The notes below the pieces were generated by a model. It made no database searches. It worked only from the letters and a program-made list of their open reading frames with translations, and was not told the origin of the DNA. Shown piece by piece: positions 45,742-57,480 of a DNA stretch of 64,000 bases. Every line of letters starts with the position of its first letter. Within the stretch, counting starts at the first letter, position 1. Position numbers and translations under genes: made by a program. The DNA lies in assembly GCA_963555705.1 (NCBI GenBank), contig OY743184.1, forward strand, positions 21,193,859 through 21,257,858. The letters run 5' to 3'. The DNA is from Ligustrum vulgare. Taxonomy: Eukaryota; Streptophyta; Magnoliopsida; Lamiales; Oleaceae.

Positions 45742-47592
45742 TCATTGCCAGTTCTGAAACGACCAAGTATATAGAGAGCACTTCTCCCGATAGCGGTTTG
45801 GAAAGACAGGCGGGGACGCCAATTGCTTCTTCAATTCTTCAAAGGCCGTCTGGAATTCTTTCATCCACTCAAAATCCTTGTTCTTCCTGATAACATCAAA
45901 GAATGGCCGGCATTTATCCGTAGATCTTGACATGAAACGGATCAAAGCTGCTATCCTTCCCGTCAGACTTTGCACCTCTTTGATTTTCCTTGGTTCCCTC
46001 ATCTGCATCAACTCTTGTATTTTATCAGGGTTAACTTCGATACCCCTTTGGTTTACAAGGTAGCCCAAAAATTTTCCTGATCCTACCCTGAATGAACATT
46101 TCTTGGGATTCAGTTTCATTCGGTAAGTTTGCAGTATTCGAAACATTTCATCAAGGTGCTGAATATGGTCTTCAGCTCGGGTACTCTTTACGAGCATGTC
46201 ATCAACATATACCTCCACTGTCTTCCAGATGAGATCTTTAAACATTTCATTCACCAAACGTTGGTACGTTGCTCTAGCGTTCTTTAAGCCAAACAGCATC
46301 ATCTTGTAGCAATAGAGTCCTCGATCGGTCATAAAAGATGTATGCTCTTCATCTGCTTCACTCATTGGTATTTGGTTATACCCCGAGTAAGCGTCCATGA
46401 AGCTGAGGAGCTGATGTCCGGCCGTAGCATCCACCATTCGATCAATTTTGGGGAGGGGGAAACTATCCTTGGGGCATGCTTTGTTCAGGTCAGAGAAGTC
46501 TATGCACAGCCTCCATGTCCCATTGTTTTTCTTTACCAGCACCGGATTAGCTACCCACACAGGATAGAAAGATTCCCTGATAAATCCATTGCTAAGTAGT
46601 TTCACCACCTCCCTTTCCAGCGCCTCATACCGTTCAGGATTAAGCGACCTCCTTTTTTGTACCTTCGGTTTGAAATCAGGATTAACGTGGAGATGGTGGC
46701 ATGCAGGTTTAGGATCAATCCATTCCATGTCCGAGTGAGTCCATGCAAACACATCCGAATTCTTTTTCAAAAAATTGATGAGGTCGGTCCTGATGGGCTC
46801 AATTAACCCGCACCCTACTCTGAATTCGACATCAGGTTTTGCATCGTCAACTTTCACAGCATCCAACTCTTCCACAGGTCCTGACTGACCCCTATCCTGT
46901 GTACCTCTTGGATCCAGTGTTTGCAGCTCTGTTATCGGCTCGTCTTCTCCACTTGGTTCCAGAATGGGACTTTCTTCTTCCTCCATTTGGACATTGTTGG
47001 AAGCGAAGCCTAAATTGCACTCCCTCGCAACCCTCTGATCACCCCTTATGGTAGCCACCCCCTGTGGTGTAGGAAATTTCAGACAATAGTGATAAATTGA
47101 AGCTGCTACCTTAAGCTTGTGGAGGATCGATCTTCCCAATATGGCATTGTAGTTCGTCATGACGACCACTACCACAAAATCAGCAATCACGCGACTCTGA
47201 CAAGATCCTGTCCCCAGTTCCACTAGTAAAGATATTTCACCTTTTGTACAGATGTAGTCACCCGTGAAACCCTGAATCCTTGTCCTCCTCGGTCGTAAGT
47301 TACGCGGGTCAATTCCCATTTTTTCAAAGGTCTTCCAGTATAACACATTCACAGCACTACCGTCATCCACCAGAGTTCTGTAGATCTTTATACCGCTCAC
47401 CGGCATCATGATCATCAAAGAATCTGAATTTGGTTGGAGTAACCCCCCCCCAGCGTCTTCCTCAGAGAAACTGAAAGACCCTGAATCGTCCAACGTGATT
47501 GCATGACTACATATCTGATAGCTATTTCGAGCTTCTCGGGCGAATTCTCGTCTTTTCCTCTTTGACCCGATCTGCACTTGATTTTCGCTCAC
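45742..47592 (-). pseudogene. pol: Protease and reverse transcriptase of the nested Tat-like element
   Basis: An open frame of 616 codons contains the protease (LVDDGSAVNVLY active site, then YNAILGRSIL) and the whole RT palm: NGTWRLCIDFSDLNKACPKD, the LFGLKNA block and YVDDM at the catalytic centre. It stops inside the RT connection/RNase H boundary (ends NWQ). The fragment is intact enough for family assignment, but the polyprotein is broken on both sides. Confidence 0.9.
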
Positions 47593-47927
47593 AATTGTAC
47601 GGATTTCATCAGGCCGGTCTTTTTCGCGGGGCTCTATCCCATGATGGATGGCGTACTTCTCCTGTTATTTGAATTTTCTTCCTAAATCCCGTGGTTCAGC
47701 GGCATATTCTTGTAAGCTTTCCCTCTTTATTAACCTGTCAATTTCGAATCTCAAATTTCGACATTCGTCCGTGGTGTGTCCTACTGACCTGTGGTATTTG
47801 CAATATCGGGATGAGTCCAAGTTACTCGGGCTCTGCTTTATCGGCCTGGCCGGTGGAATTATCCCCTTGTCTTTCTCTTCATGAAAATGACCTCAGTTGA
47901 CGTATTTAATGGGGTGAGCTCACTTCT

Positions 47928-49216
47928 CTATTCAGGATTGTATGGACGGAACCTATCCGCTGGTTTGTAATCTCTCTTTTTCCCAAAAATATTTATTTTG
48001 AATTCTTTCTTATCATCCTTGCTTTCCTTCTTGTCTGAAATTGTAGCTGTATTATGATGACCTTCTTTGGGACATGACGCCTCCTCAGCGTTGATAAACT
48101 TCTCCCCCCTGTTATGAAACTCCTGGTACGTGCGAGGTCCATCCTCATGTACTAACCACTCAAAATGAGTCTGCGTTTGTAGGCCTGACAGAACAGCCAT
48201 GAGAAGCGCGTCATCCGATATTCTTTCCATTCCCATGATCTGTCTATTAAAACGGCCCAAGTAATTCTTTAGTGATTCATCCTTCTCCTGTCTGATGGTC
48301 ACCAAGCTCTCCTTCGGTGTGGTTGGAATTATTGACCCCATGAATTGCTTCAAGAACTGGCCACTTAGTTGAGACCAACTTGATATGGAGTGCTGAGATA
48401 TATTGCGGAACCACCGTTGGGCCCGATCCCCAAGAGTTAAAGGAAAGACCCTGCATATTATTACGTCGGTTGCCCCTTGAAGCTCCATCCATGACATGTA
48501 CTGATCCAGATGTGAAACCGGATCAGTCTCCCTATTGTACCCGGCGAGATGAGGCATCTTCATTTTTCCAGGCGGAGGTTGTGATAATATAATCTCCGTG
48601 AAAGGTGATGCCCTCTTGGTAGATGGTTCTGTTGATCCCAACCCTTCTTGTTTTGCCTCCAAGTCAGAAAGTCTTTTCTTCAATTGCTCAACTTCATTTT
48701 GATTTGGTTTGCTTGACGGAAGAGTTGGTGGCTGACCCAAGTGAAGAGTCGAGCTGCCAGCCGACTGGTTTTCTGGGTTCACTTTCTTCATCGGAGATCT
48801 GTCCCCATGTTCCTTAGTTCGTACAGCCTTACTCTCCTCTTCTTTTTCACCCATTCTCGTTTGATTCGGTTCCATCCGACTCAGCGATTTTTGACTCCGT
48901 ACATAAGGCGTGCTTTCGCCTACCGCACTCCTTGTGTTTTCAGAGCATCCCGTCTGTTGTTCTTCGAAATTTGAGCGTCCATCGGATCTTTGTAGTTGCA
49001 TTGCACTTCATGCTCCTCTTGGTGACGACCCCGATCTTGATTTCTTCTCATCTCTTCCATTTCTCTTTGCATCCTATCAAGTTGATCTAGGACCATTCCC
49101 ATGTTGGCCTCCGCTGGGGGTCGCGGAATGGCGGACCTCCTTGACATACGGGAATTCCCTTGTGAATCCTCACCACGATGTACCCGGTGACTCCCTGAAT
49201 TTTTCCTGTTACTCAT
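47928..49216 (-). pseudogene. gag: gag of the nested Tat-like element, frameshifted
   Basis: An N-terminal frame (49216-48920) starts with an ATG 65 bp inside the LTR. It overlaps a second frame (49001-47928), so one frameshift lies between 48920 and 49001. The second frame holds the retrotransposon-gag domain, including AQRWFRNIS and FVKWL-like sequence near the end. The region between this stop and the pol frame at 47592 carries several stops where the zinc knuckle would be. Confidence 0.85.
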
Positions 49217-49282
49217 TATGATGCAGGAGCAAGTATGTGATTGCTGAATACAAGGATACGGTCCCTCCTTCTAGCGCCAATT

Positions 49283-49640
49283 TGTTGACGTCTCTTTTTG
49301 TCAACAAATAAAAGTGGTATGAACTTTCAAATTGATTGGTGGATTGTATGTTTTTGATTAATTTGTCTAAGTATGCAACTCTTAAATTAAATGATCGTCG
49401 TTGTAATAAAGTTTGAGATATTACAAGAAATAGGAAAGGTAACAGATCGAAAATGAACTGAGATCAAAGTTACACAAATTCACGTCCAGTTCGATACCGA
49501 TCTGATAGCCAGGTCGAATCAACGAAATTAAATAGCAAGAGTTTGGAGAGGTTTTTTCTATATTTCTTACCCCTTAATGAGCATTTACTCCTTCTATTTA
49601 TATTAGTTGAGGAGTTTAAACATAATCATTACACATATCA
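49283..49640 (-). repeat. 5' LTR of the nested Tat-like element (shared part)
   Basis: It matches the left LTR with about ten substitutions or indels. The primer-binding site TGGCGCTAGAAGGAGGGAC lies next to it on the minus strand (about 49261-49279). Confidence 0.85.
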
Positions 49641-50280
49641 CTTCTGCAGGGAGTGACTGAAAATGATGATTACTAACACATACTACGGCTGATTTGACAA
49701 TACTACCTACTTTCACATCGTCTTCGTCTTTGGACAATGAGGTCGGCTCGCATATTTCACCTCAGTCTCACGAATTCACCTCACAAGCACAAATCACTTC
49801 AGTCCAACAATTCACCTCAGTTCACTGTAGCATATTCGTAAAAAGTACCATATTCTTATATGATGAGCTCACGTTGCAAGAAAAAAATTGTGTGTAATAT
49901 GTAAAACAATTTGTAGTAGTGAATGGAATGTAAAAGGACTCCATTGGAAGCAGCTACATTGGTAAACGAGTGGATTGATTGCGCGGAGGACGAAACGAAA
50001 TGGGCAAATAACAATTTCCACTGTATGTGCGAACGTGTATTTTTTATATCTGTTAAAAAATGTATCAGTGGAAAAAAATGAAAATAGATAAAAAAAACTG
50101 CTGGAATCTTGGTTTTAGGCGGGAAAGGTGTGGGACCCAGGAGCAAGATCTCAGTTATTATTATATATGTAATGGATGACGCATTTTCCAATAAAATTAT
50201 TATTCACAAACTCATTTTGATGGGTTGTCACCCATTAAAAAGTGAAAAATGAGTTTTGTATTGGTGAATTTTAGAAAATA
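49641..50280. other. Flank of the nested gypsy; possible U3 extension and Helitron 5' part
   Basis: 49690-49850 repeats TTCACCTCA-type words like arrays A/B, suggesting it still belongs to the gypsy LTR. 50000-50090 resembles 34110-34190 (Helitron-related). A candidate Helitron 5' end is at 50173. No gene was recognised. Confidence 0.45.
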
Positions 50281-50546
50281 TACTTTATCTATCCCATTTA
50301 TATATGATGTCTTTTCCTTTTCTCTTATCCCAATTATATAGATTTGTTTCTTTATTGGGAAGTAATTATTTTATTTATTTACTAATGTACCCCTATTTAT
50401 TACTTCCAATAATAATAATTTTGATACTTAAATAAGGGTAAGTTAAGAATTTTCTTTACAAAAATTACATTTTTAATAACATTAAATGTGTTTTCTTAAT
50501 CTGTGTGAAAAGTCAAACCAATCTATATAATTGAGACTGGGGAGTA
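50281..50546. mobile_element. Degenerate Stowaway-like MITE
   Basis: The ends resemble the common plant Stowaway inverted repeat (TACTTTATCTATCCCATT on the left; ATTGAGACTGGGGAGTA on the right), with TA at both ends. AT-rich and non-coding. Confidence 0.55.
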
Positions 50547-50691
50547 TGATTAAAAGTAAGAAATAATTTTGAATTACGTGCAAAATATTTCATTGTAAGA
50601 ATATGTGGTTGAAGATGAATTTGAGGAAAAAAAATGAGTTCTAAATTAATGGTAAATAAACAGGGACTAAATAAAATATATAATTAAATAT

Positions 50692-51590
50692 TGATGTTGT
50701 AAAAAATCTTAACCTTGACCTAGCAAGATCTGATGATACTTGATTGCTAGAAAAAATCAATGAATTCGCCTTGGATGACATGCAAAAAAGGCGAGGAGGA
50801 TTCTCCCCGTCGCCCCTCCGGTGTGAGAATCGGTTTTCTGGAGAAAAGTAGATAGAGAATATTTAACTAGAAAACATAGCGAATAATGAATGAATGATTT
50901 GTTATCAAAAGAACTGTATTTATAGGGCTGAAAAGCCCATAACCTCTTTTGGTTAAAGAAGAAGTCATTTTGACATAAACTTACCTTTTATGAAGAATTC
51001 CATTATTACAAGGAGTGATTTTCCCCCTTTTCAGGAGGTTCCCTCGTGGGTTATGACTTCTTTGTTCCTCCAAGGGGCCCAAGAAGGGAGGCTCATTGGC
51101 AAGGCCCATAAACGAAGAATACCTAGAGTCCCGTTGGTGTCGGGCTAACTAGCACGAAGTGACCGGGTTAGGCCGATAACGCAACATGTCACAAATGAAG
51201 AACTTGATGAGGCCAGGCATGCCCGACCTCAAATGGCTCTCATTCTGACCTGAGAAAAATTATTCCTGATAAATTAATGAGACCGGGAAATAGATTGGTC
51301 GAGCAATAGGGCCGACCATGTTATCGAGATGGACCGAGCTGGTGTATTCTAAATCATAGGCCCACATTGAGATGACGAGAAAATGGTCCGATCATTGGCC
51401 CTCGTGCATCAGGGATCGGCGAATGATACATGAATGCAATTAAATTCTGACAACTGTTACCTTTATTAATGATGCGTTTTGCCAACTGTTATCTTTTGAT
51501 TAATGTGTTGTAATTAATATCGTGCGAACAGATGGCCACCACGTGTCCAAATTGGAAGGTGGAGATTCAAAAAATTTCCCGCTTATTTTG
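50692..51590 (-). repeat. 3' LTR of the second Tat-like element (outer part homologous; inner limit uncertain)
   Basis: 50692 to about 51331 matches 59432-60070. The remainder up to about 51590 has no partner because the right LTR is cut. The minus-strand TATA box CTATAAATAC is at about 50919-50928. Confidence 0.75.
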
Positions 51591-51591
51591 C

Positions 51592-51757
51592 CTATATATA
51601 TGTGGTCCCTATCCTCTCATTCCTTTTACTTTGCGACTTTGTGAGAAATCAGAGAACTCCTCGAGCAACTAGCACGATCTCATTTACAAACAACATTTCC
51701 TTTAGGTAAGCTGGGCCACGCTCGACCTTTTTAATTCTGTAAATTATTCTTAGAGAA
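51592..51757 (+). promoter_or_regulatory. Antisense promoter and leader for the aORF of the second Tat-like element
   Basis: A TATA box (CCTATATATATG) at about 51591-51602 is followed by a leader with donor TTTAG/GTAAGCTGG (about 51704) and acceptor ATTCTTAG (about 51753), just before the ATG at 51758. This is a compact promoter and 5' intron pointing against gag-pol. Confidence 0.6.
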
Positions 51758-53659
51758 ATGGCCAGGCAGGTGAACATAACCGACCTTAGGGAAGTCGAGA
51801 ATCTAGATGAACCTTTAGAGGTCGAGCCCATAGGTTTTTATCAGCCCCCACCTTCCCAGGATGAGGAGTCGGGTGGCTAGGAAGGGGTCGAAGATGATGC
51901 CGACCTAGGTAGAGAGACTAGTGAGGCTGACCTTGAGCTCCTGACTTTTAATAGTAGGATGAAGGAGCATATGGTTGAGGCCGATATGAGGAAGTTCGGG
52001 CTGTCATAGGGATACATAGCCCGGACTCCTGAGGCGGATGACGTTTCTTACTATTGCCGGGAGGGGGAGATGGTGATATTTCATAAGTCCCTCGTGGCCG
52101 GGCTTAGGTTTCCTTTGCACCACTTTTTCATTGATTTCCTTCTTACCGCTAGCATAGTCCTAGGCCAACTCGCACCTAACGGGTGGAGAATCCTCGTGTA
52201 TTTCTTTGTTTTGTGTAGGAGTCTAGGAATATAACCTACCGTTGATTTGTGTAAGTGTCTTTTGGATTTGAAGTACTTGCCTCAGTGCAATTGCTTAGTC
52301 TATTTAAGTGGGAATGGACGTTTTGAAGTTCCCTGGGTTCCTTCTTCAATAGAATATTGGAAGGAGAGGTTTTTCTTTGTAAAGCCCCGGGTTGGGGAAA
52401 ACATTTTTTTGTCGACCTTTAGAAGACCCGATGTAGATAGTTTTAATAGGATGGGGAATAAAACTGAGGAGGAGATGGCCGACCTTCTTGCCAACGCCAT
52501 TAGGGTGTGTGATTTTGGTTTGTTGGTCGAGGAGGCCTCTGACTTGACCACTAATGAGATTTTGGGCCAGGCTGGTCTTGATCTACAGCCCGGTAGTTCT
52601 CGGCCTTGTAAATTAAGTAAATATTATTCTTTTAAAATTTTTACAACATTCAGCACTTGTTTCGCTGCTCATCCTCCTCTTCTTATTTCTTGGCAAGGAT
52701 GGCTTTTGACGGAGAAAATCTAAGGAAAGAGGCTGAGGAAAGGCACGGGCTGCTGCCCAAAAAAGAAAGGATGATGGCGTTGTGCGATGTCGTTATCAAA
52801 AAAGGCCCCGTAAGGATTCCTCCAGGGTAGGAGAGACCTCTAGGAGGGGTGCAGAGGTTCCTCCTCAGAGGGAGAGTGGCCGAGACACACGCTGCCCTCT
52901 TCCTTGTGATCAACCCGTGCATGTATATCCAGCACCGGAGGGCGTGCCCGAAGGCCCCACTTTGACTGACCTTAGGGGGAAGCTAGAGGAAGGCCTTCAT
53001 CCTGGCCTTCTGGAGAAGTATACCGAGGGAGTGTCCATTGAAAGTGGGGTAGACCACTTCTTGAATGCAGTAGTGAAGGTACGTCCCATCCTTCTATCCC
53101 GAGCATTGATACTCTTGTTATTATTGAAGAGGGCTAAGTTTTTGTCTCGACCTGCAGCTGATCAACATTGGCCGGGGTCTTATCAATCAGGGTGTCAAGC
53201 ACGGAGAGACTTCGAGCCAGCTTGTTCACTCAGTCCAATACGAGGCAACCAAGGCCCGGGCTGCAGAGGAGAAACTGGCTAGTGTGGAGTAGGACTTGGC
53301 CTTGATGACCCAAGATCGAGACCTTACCCGGGAGGAAAATATAAGGCTTGTGGAGGACCTTCGTCAGGCACGGGAAGAGATCGAGGCTGCTAAGGTTGAG
53401 GCTGTAGAAGCTTATAAAAAATTCGAGGAGTATGACTTGGCTCTGGGTAACTACGCCTTGGAGTCATACTCTCAAGGAATGAAACAGGCCCGAGCTTGGA
53501 TCAAACTGCACGTGCCCGAGCTTGATACCAGCCCCCTCTCTCAATTTCCCCTGGAGACTGAAGGTCTCGACCTTACCCCCATTCTTGGAAGAGGAAGCTG
53601 AGGTTGAGGTCGGATCTGATGAGGAGGCTGACGACGCCAGTGATCACGATCCTCAATAG
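51758..53659 (+). pseudogene. Antisense ORF (aORF) of the second Tat-like element
   Basis: It starts MARQVNITDLREVEN at 51758. It includes GLRFPLHHFFIDFLL and LAPNGWRILVYF (the gypsy-type transposon domain), a Lys/Glu-rich region, then coiled coil (for example AREEIEAAKVEAVEAYKKFE) and an acidic tail ending DHDPQ at 53659. An intron at about 53080-53155 has donor GAAG/GTACGTCC and acceptor CCTGCAG; another probably lies near 52615-52670. In-frame stops occur near 51878, 52008, 52230 and 53290, and a frameshift near 53583, so it is dead. Its match to the aORF at 39829 in layout and motifs supports a conserved gene that moves with these elements. Confidence 0.78.
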
Positions 53660-54112
53660 TAACTCACTAGGACAATCTTTGATGTATAGCCTGGGGTATG
53701 CCCCGAGGATCTTTTGTATTCAATTTTTGTCTTAAATGAAAAAATATTTTGTCAAAAGCTCGTGTCTTTTACTATGCATTTTGTGGAGGATGTTTGCTAA
53801 CCAAGGTCGGGAATGATCGACCTTTTCAACAATCTACAGAGTAGGTCGAGTAGGAATAATTCTTAATGTCCTGTTTTGAGTACACAGGTTGCCTACAAAT
53901 GTTAAGTTATCTTGATTCCGTATCTTGATAATTATATGGTCGGGTAATGGCCGACCTTATATCATAGTTATAAGAATGGACCTAACTTTTTCTAGCATCA
54001 AGACTTTGAGTTGAATACAATTGACTAGTGAGACCGGGTATGTCCGACCCTTTTAGTCAATTGACTAGTAAGAATTGCGAGAAGTGTTTGAAAAGATCGG
54101 GTGGTACCGGCC

Positions 54113-54800
54113 TCTATATTTTGTAAATTATGGGAAATAACTTGTAACGTCTTTTTCCATGAGACCTTGTAAACTATTCTTGGAAGAATAATTTGTAAAG
54201 TCTTGCCATGAGACATTGTAAATTATTTGATGGGAAAAATTTGTAACATCTTGCCATGAGATCTTGTAAACTATTCGTGGAAGAATAATTTGTAAAGCCT
54301 TTCCATGAGACATTGTAAATTATTTGATGGGAAAAATTTGTAACGTCTTGTCATGAGACCTTGTAACTATTCGTGGAAGAATAATTTGTAAAGTCTTGCC
54401 ATGAGACATTGTAAATTATTTGATGGGAAATAATTTGTAACGTCTTACCATGAGACCTTGTAAACTATTCGTGGAAGAATAATTTGTAAAGTCTTGCCAT
54501 GAGACATTGTAAATTATTTGATGGGAAATAATTTGTAACGTCTTGCCATGAGACCTTGTAAACTATTCGTGGAAGAATAATTTGTAAAGCATTGCCATGA
54601 GACTTTGTAAATTATTTTATGGGAAATAATTGTAACGTCTTGCCATGAGACCTTGTAAATTATTTAATGGGAAATAATTTTTAACGTCTTGCCATGTGAC
54701 CTTGTAAACTATTCGTGAAAGAATAATTTGTAAAGTCTTGCCATGAGACATTGTAAATTATTTGATGGGAAATAACTCGTAAAGTCACGGGATGACCTTG
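54113..54800. repeat. Tandem array of 49-bp monomers in alternating A/B form (98-bp dimer)
   Basis: Monomer A contains AAATTATTTGATGGGAAATA and monomer B AAACTATTCGTGGAAGAATA. Both end CTTGCCATGAGAC. About 14 monomers alternate, a small higher-order repeat. It lies in the 3' untranslated region, the same place as arrays A-C of the other element. Confidence 0.9.
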
Positions 54801-55129
54801 TAAGTTATTTCAAGATTTAGTCATTTGGTGCTCATTCTTCAGAAGAAATTTTTTATTGAAAAGGACTGAACGGTGGGCCTCGTTAAAACCTTACCCAGAA
54901 AAATCCTGTGAGACAAAATCTGGATAAGGGAAAAGAGTACCCGTCCCTGACGCTGAAAGAAAGAACAATGAGCACGCAGGCTCGACCTTAACAATCATTG
55001 ATGGATGTGCAAGTCCGGAGATAAAAAGATAAAATGGGTGCGCAGACTCGACTCTTTTATAATTAGATGACTTTGACCTTTAAAGGAATCGTGATCACTT
55101 GTAGTATGGCTTCGAATTTTCCACATTCC

Positions 55130-55373
55130 ATGGCCGAGGAAGGGGCCTTGAATCCATTGTGCGGAGGCTATATGAGCCTTTTCCTACTTTTCAGATGACT
55201 TCTTATGGTCCTTCCCAAATAGGCCCAAGTTTCCCTGGCTGATGACCGGCAGCCTCACTTCGACGAAGGACAATATCTCCCATTCTGAATTCTCTCTTCT
55301 TTTCTCAGATATTGAACTTCTTGGTCATGACCTATTGATAAGCTGCTATTCTTAGTGATACATTTTCCCTGAA
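55130..55373 (-). pseudogene. Integrase C-terminal remnant of the second Tat-like element
   Basis: The minus strand encodes KREFRMGDIVLRRSEAAG followed by LGPIWEGP, the integrase C-terminal module. The zinc domain and the whole catalytic core that should precede it are absent. Only about 70 bp separate it from the RNase H ORF, so about 1 kb was deleted. Confidence 0.75.
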
Positions 55374-56117
55374 TTATTCCAGAAGATTCAGACTTTCTCT
55401 CTGTCCCTCAATATGGTCAGGTGATCCCGCAGCCATAGTACGGAAGCTCAGATGTGTAATATTGGGCTCATGATCTGAAATATCCATAACATCGGGCTGA
55501 TGTGTAATACTGGGCTCATGAAGAGTTCGAACGAATACGGTTCTCTCTAAGTGGTCAAGATTGGAAAAAGTTAATCTTGACAGGGCATCTGCTTTGTGAT
55601 TGGCAGACCTTGGAATTTTGTCTATGCGGCAAAACTTGAACTTCCTCTGCAAGTCCAGAACCATCATTCTATACGACGAAATTTTGTCATCTTTTGCTTC
55701 AAAAGTGCCGTTCACCTGCTCTACCACTAACTGTAAATCACTTAAGACTTTGATGTACTCAACTCCTAGGTGTTGAGCAGCTTGAAGTCCGGCGATAACA
55801 GCTTCATATTCTGCATCATTATTAGTTGCTGGGAAATCAAACCTTATTGCACACTGAATTTCCATTGTGCCATCATCTTTCTTTAGTATGATTATGGCCC
55901 CTGAGCCTGCGGAATTCGATGCTCCATCCACTTGCAAAGTCAATGTGACATCTTCCCTGTCATGACCTGTTGGCCCCCGGGGTCTTGAGGCGAGTTCGGT
56001 GACGAAGTCAACCAAGACCTGTGCTTTTATAGAAGGTCGGGGTCTGAACTCAATGTCGTATTCCCCAAGCTCGATTGACTGTTTGAATAAACGACCAAAG
56101 ACGTCCGGTTTCTGCAA
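55374..56117 (-). CDS. RNase H domain ORF of the second Tat-like element (fragment)
   Basis: A frame of 247 codons carries a plant-gypsy RNase H with all expected acidic residues: VDGASN (Asp), AEYEAV (Glu), LSDLQL (Asp) and NHKADALS (final Asp). It follows the RT frame after a break at about 56117-56150. The domain itself looks complete, but the polyprotein around it is broken. Confidence 0.85.
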   Translation of the reverse strand: MQKPDVFGRLFKQSIELGEYDIEFRPRPSIKAQVLVDFVTELASRPRGPTGHDREDVTLTLQVDGASNSAGSGAIIILKKDDGTMEIQCAIRFDFPATNNDAEYEAVIAGLQAAQHLGVEYIKVLSDLQLVVEQVNGTFEAKDDKISSYRMMVLDLQRKFKFCRIDKIPRSANHKADALSRLTFSNLDHLERTVFVRTLHEPSITHQPDVMDISDHEPNITHLSFRTMAAGSPDHIEGQRESLNLLE

Positions 56118-56149
56118 GATCTGCTTTAAGGGTTGATTTGTGAGGACAG

Positions 56150-57478
56150 TTAGGCATGGGCTTGGAAGTAAGGTCTTAACTTTCTGGCTACTGTAACCAA
56201 GGCAAGTGCGAGTTGTTCTGCTAATGTGTATCGGGTTTTTGCGTCCAACATCATCATGCTAACGTAATATACCGGTTTTTGGGCCTTCCCTTCTTCTTTA
56301 ACCAAAACGACGCTCACAGCATGATCAGACACGGCTAGATATAAGAACAAATTGTCCCCTAGATTTGGCTTCACCAATATTGGAGGAGTACCCAAATATT
56401 CTTTCAACTTCCTGAAGGACACCTCGCACTCCTCATCCCATCTGAAGTCTTTGTTTCCTCTGAGAGTTTTGAAGAAGGGAAAGCATTTGTCCGCTGCCCT
56501 TGACATAAATTGGCCCAATGCTGCCACTCTTCCCGTAAGCTTCTGTACTTCCCTGATATTTCTGGGAGGTTCCATTGATGTTAGGGCCAAAAATTTATCT
56601 GTGTTAACTTCGATGCCTCTCTGAGTGATCATGAATCCCAAAAAATTTCCTGAGCTTACTCCGAAAGCGCACTTGGCGGGATTCAGTTTCATTAAATATT
56701 CTCTAATTGTACAGAATATGTCCTCTAGGTCAGCAATGTGATCTTTCTTTCTTAAGCTTTTTATGACCATGTCATCAACATAGACTTCAATGTTCAGCCC
56801 GATGTATTTAGAGAAGACCATGTTTACCAACATTTGATAAGTAACTCCAGCGTTCTTCAATCCAAAGGGCATGACCTTATAGCAATATATTCCTTCATCT
56901 GCCATAAAGGAAGTTTTTTTCTGATCTTCCTGTGCCATCCGAATTTGATGATAACCCGAGAATGCATCGAGGAAGCTGTAAAGCTCAGAGCCGGATGTGG
57001 AATCCACTAATCTGTCGATCCTGAGAAGAGGATAACTATCTTTTGGACATACTTTATTCAAGTCTGTGAAATCTATACAAACTCGCCACTTGCCATTTGG
57101 CTTTTTCACCAAGACTACATTGGCTAGCCATTCTGGGTACTTAACCTCCTTGATGAATCCAGCTTTCAAGAATTTATCCACTTCTTCTTTTATTATCTGC
57201 CTCCGTTATGTGGCAAACTGTCTTCTTAGCTATTTTACGAGTTTCTTGTCGGGTATGACGTTAAGCTTGTGTTCAACGAGGACGGGGTCAATCCCGGGCA
57301 TGTCTTCAGCACTCCATGTGAATATGTCAGTATTTCTCTTTAAACACTGTGATAGCTCTTCCTTCATTAATTTGGGGAGTTCCTTCCTAATTGTAAAGCA
57401 CTTTCCTTCTGAGACTTGAACTTCTTCCAACTCCTCTAATGGCGACATTCTTTCTTTCACAGGAAGTTCAATTGACAT
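56150..57478 (-). pseudogene. pol: Reverse transcriptase of the second Tat-like element
   Basis: 57478-57230 gives the segment before the RT (FTWSAEDMPGID). After a stop near 57230, the frame 57181-56150 carries the RT palm (NGKWRVCIDFTDLNKVCPKD, MPFGLKNA, YVDDM) and the thumb/connection up to PVYYVS. Two breaks prevent one continuous polyprotein. Confidence 0.88.
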
Positions 57479-57480
57479 CA

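Larger units (their letters stand above)
39505..49640 (-). mobile_element. Tat-like Ty3/gypsy element nested in the Helitron RPA gene
   Basis: The minus-strand order is 5' LTR (right), primer-binding site at about 49279, gag, protease-RT, RNase H remnant, integrase, three tandem arrays, an antisense ORF and the 3' LTR (left). The recognisable LTR match is 39505-39863 with 49283-49640 (about 358 bp, about ten differences), so it is much older than the gypsy at the window start. No 5-bp duplication is visible: the left flank is GGATG and the right flank CTTCT. The U3 upstream of the TATA box would be only about 35 bp. The left LTR and adjoining sequence were therefore probably shortened by a deletion, and the right LTR may extend beyond 49640. 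Confidence 0.88.
28737..50173 (-). mobile_element. Autonomous-type Helitron, dead, with nested gypsy insertion (5' limit uncertain)
   Basis: The 3' end is certain (28737). The RepHel gene and, further 5', an RPA70-like gene both read on the minus strand, the gene set of plant autonomous Helitrons. A possible 5' end is at 50173: the minus strand reads A then TCCATTACATATATAATAA, starting TC after A as Helitrons do. If correct, the element would be about 11 kb without the nested gypsy. The alternative is two separate Helitrons. A segment at about 34110-34190 resembles one at about 50000-50090, which may mark a second terminus near 34.2 kb. Confidence 0.45.
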
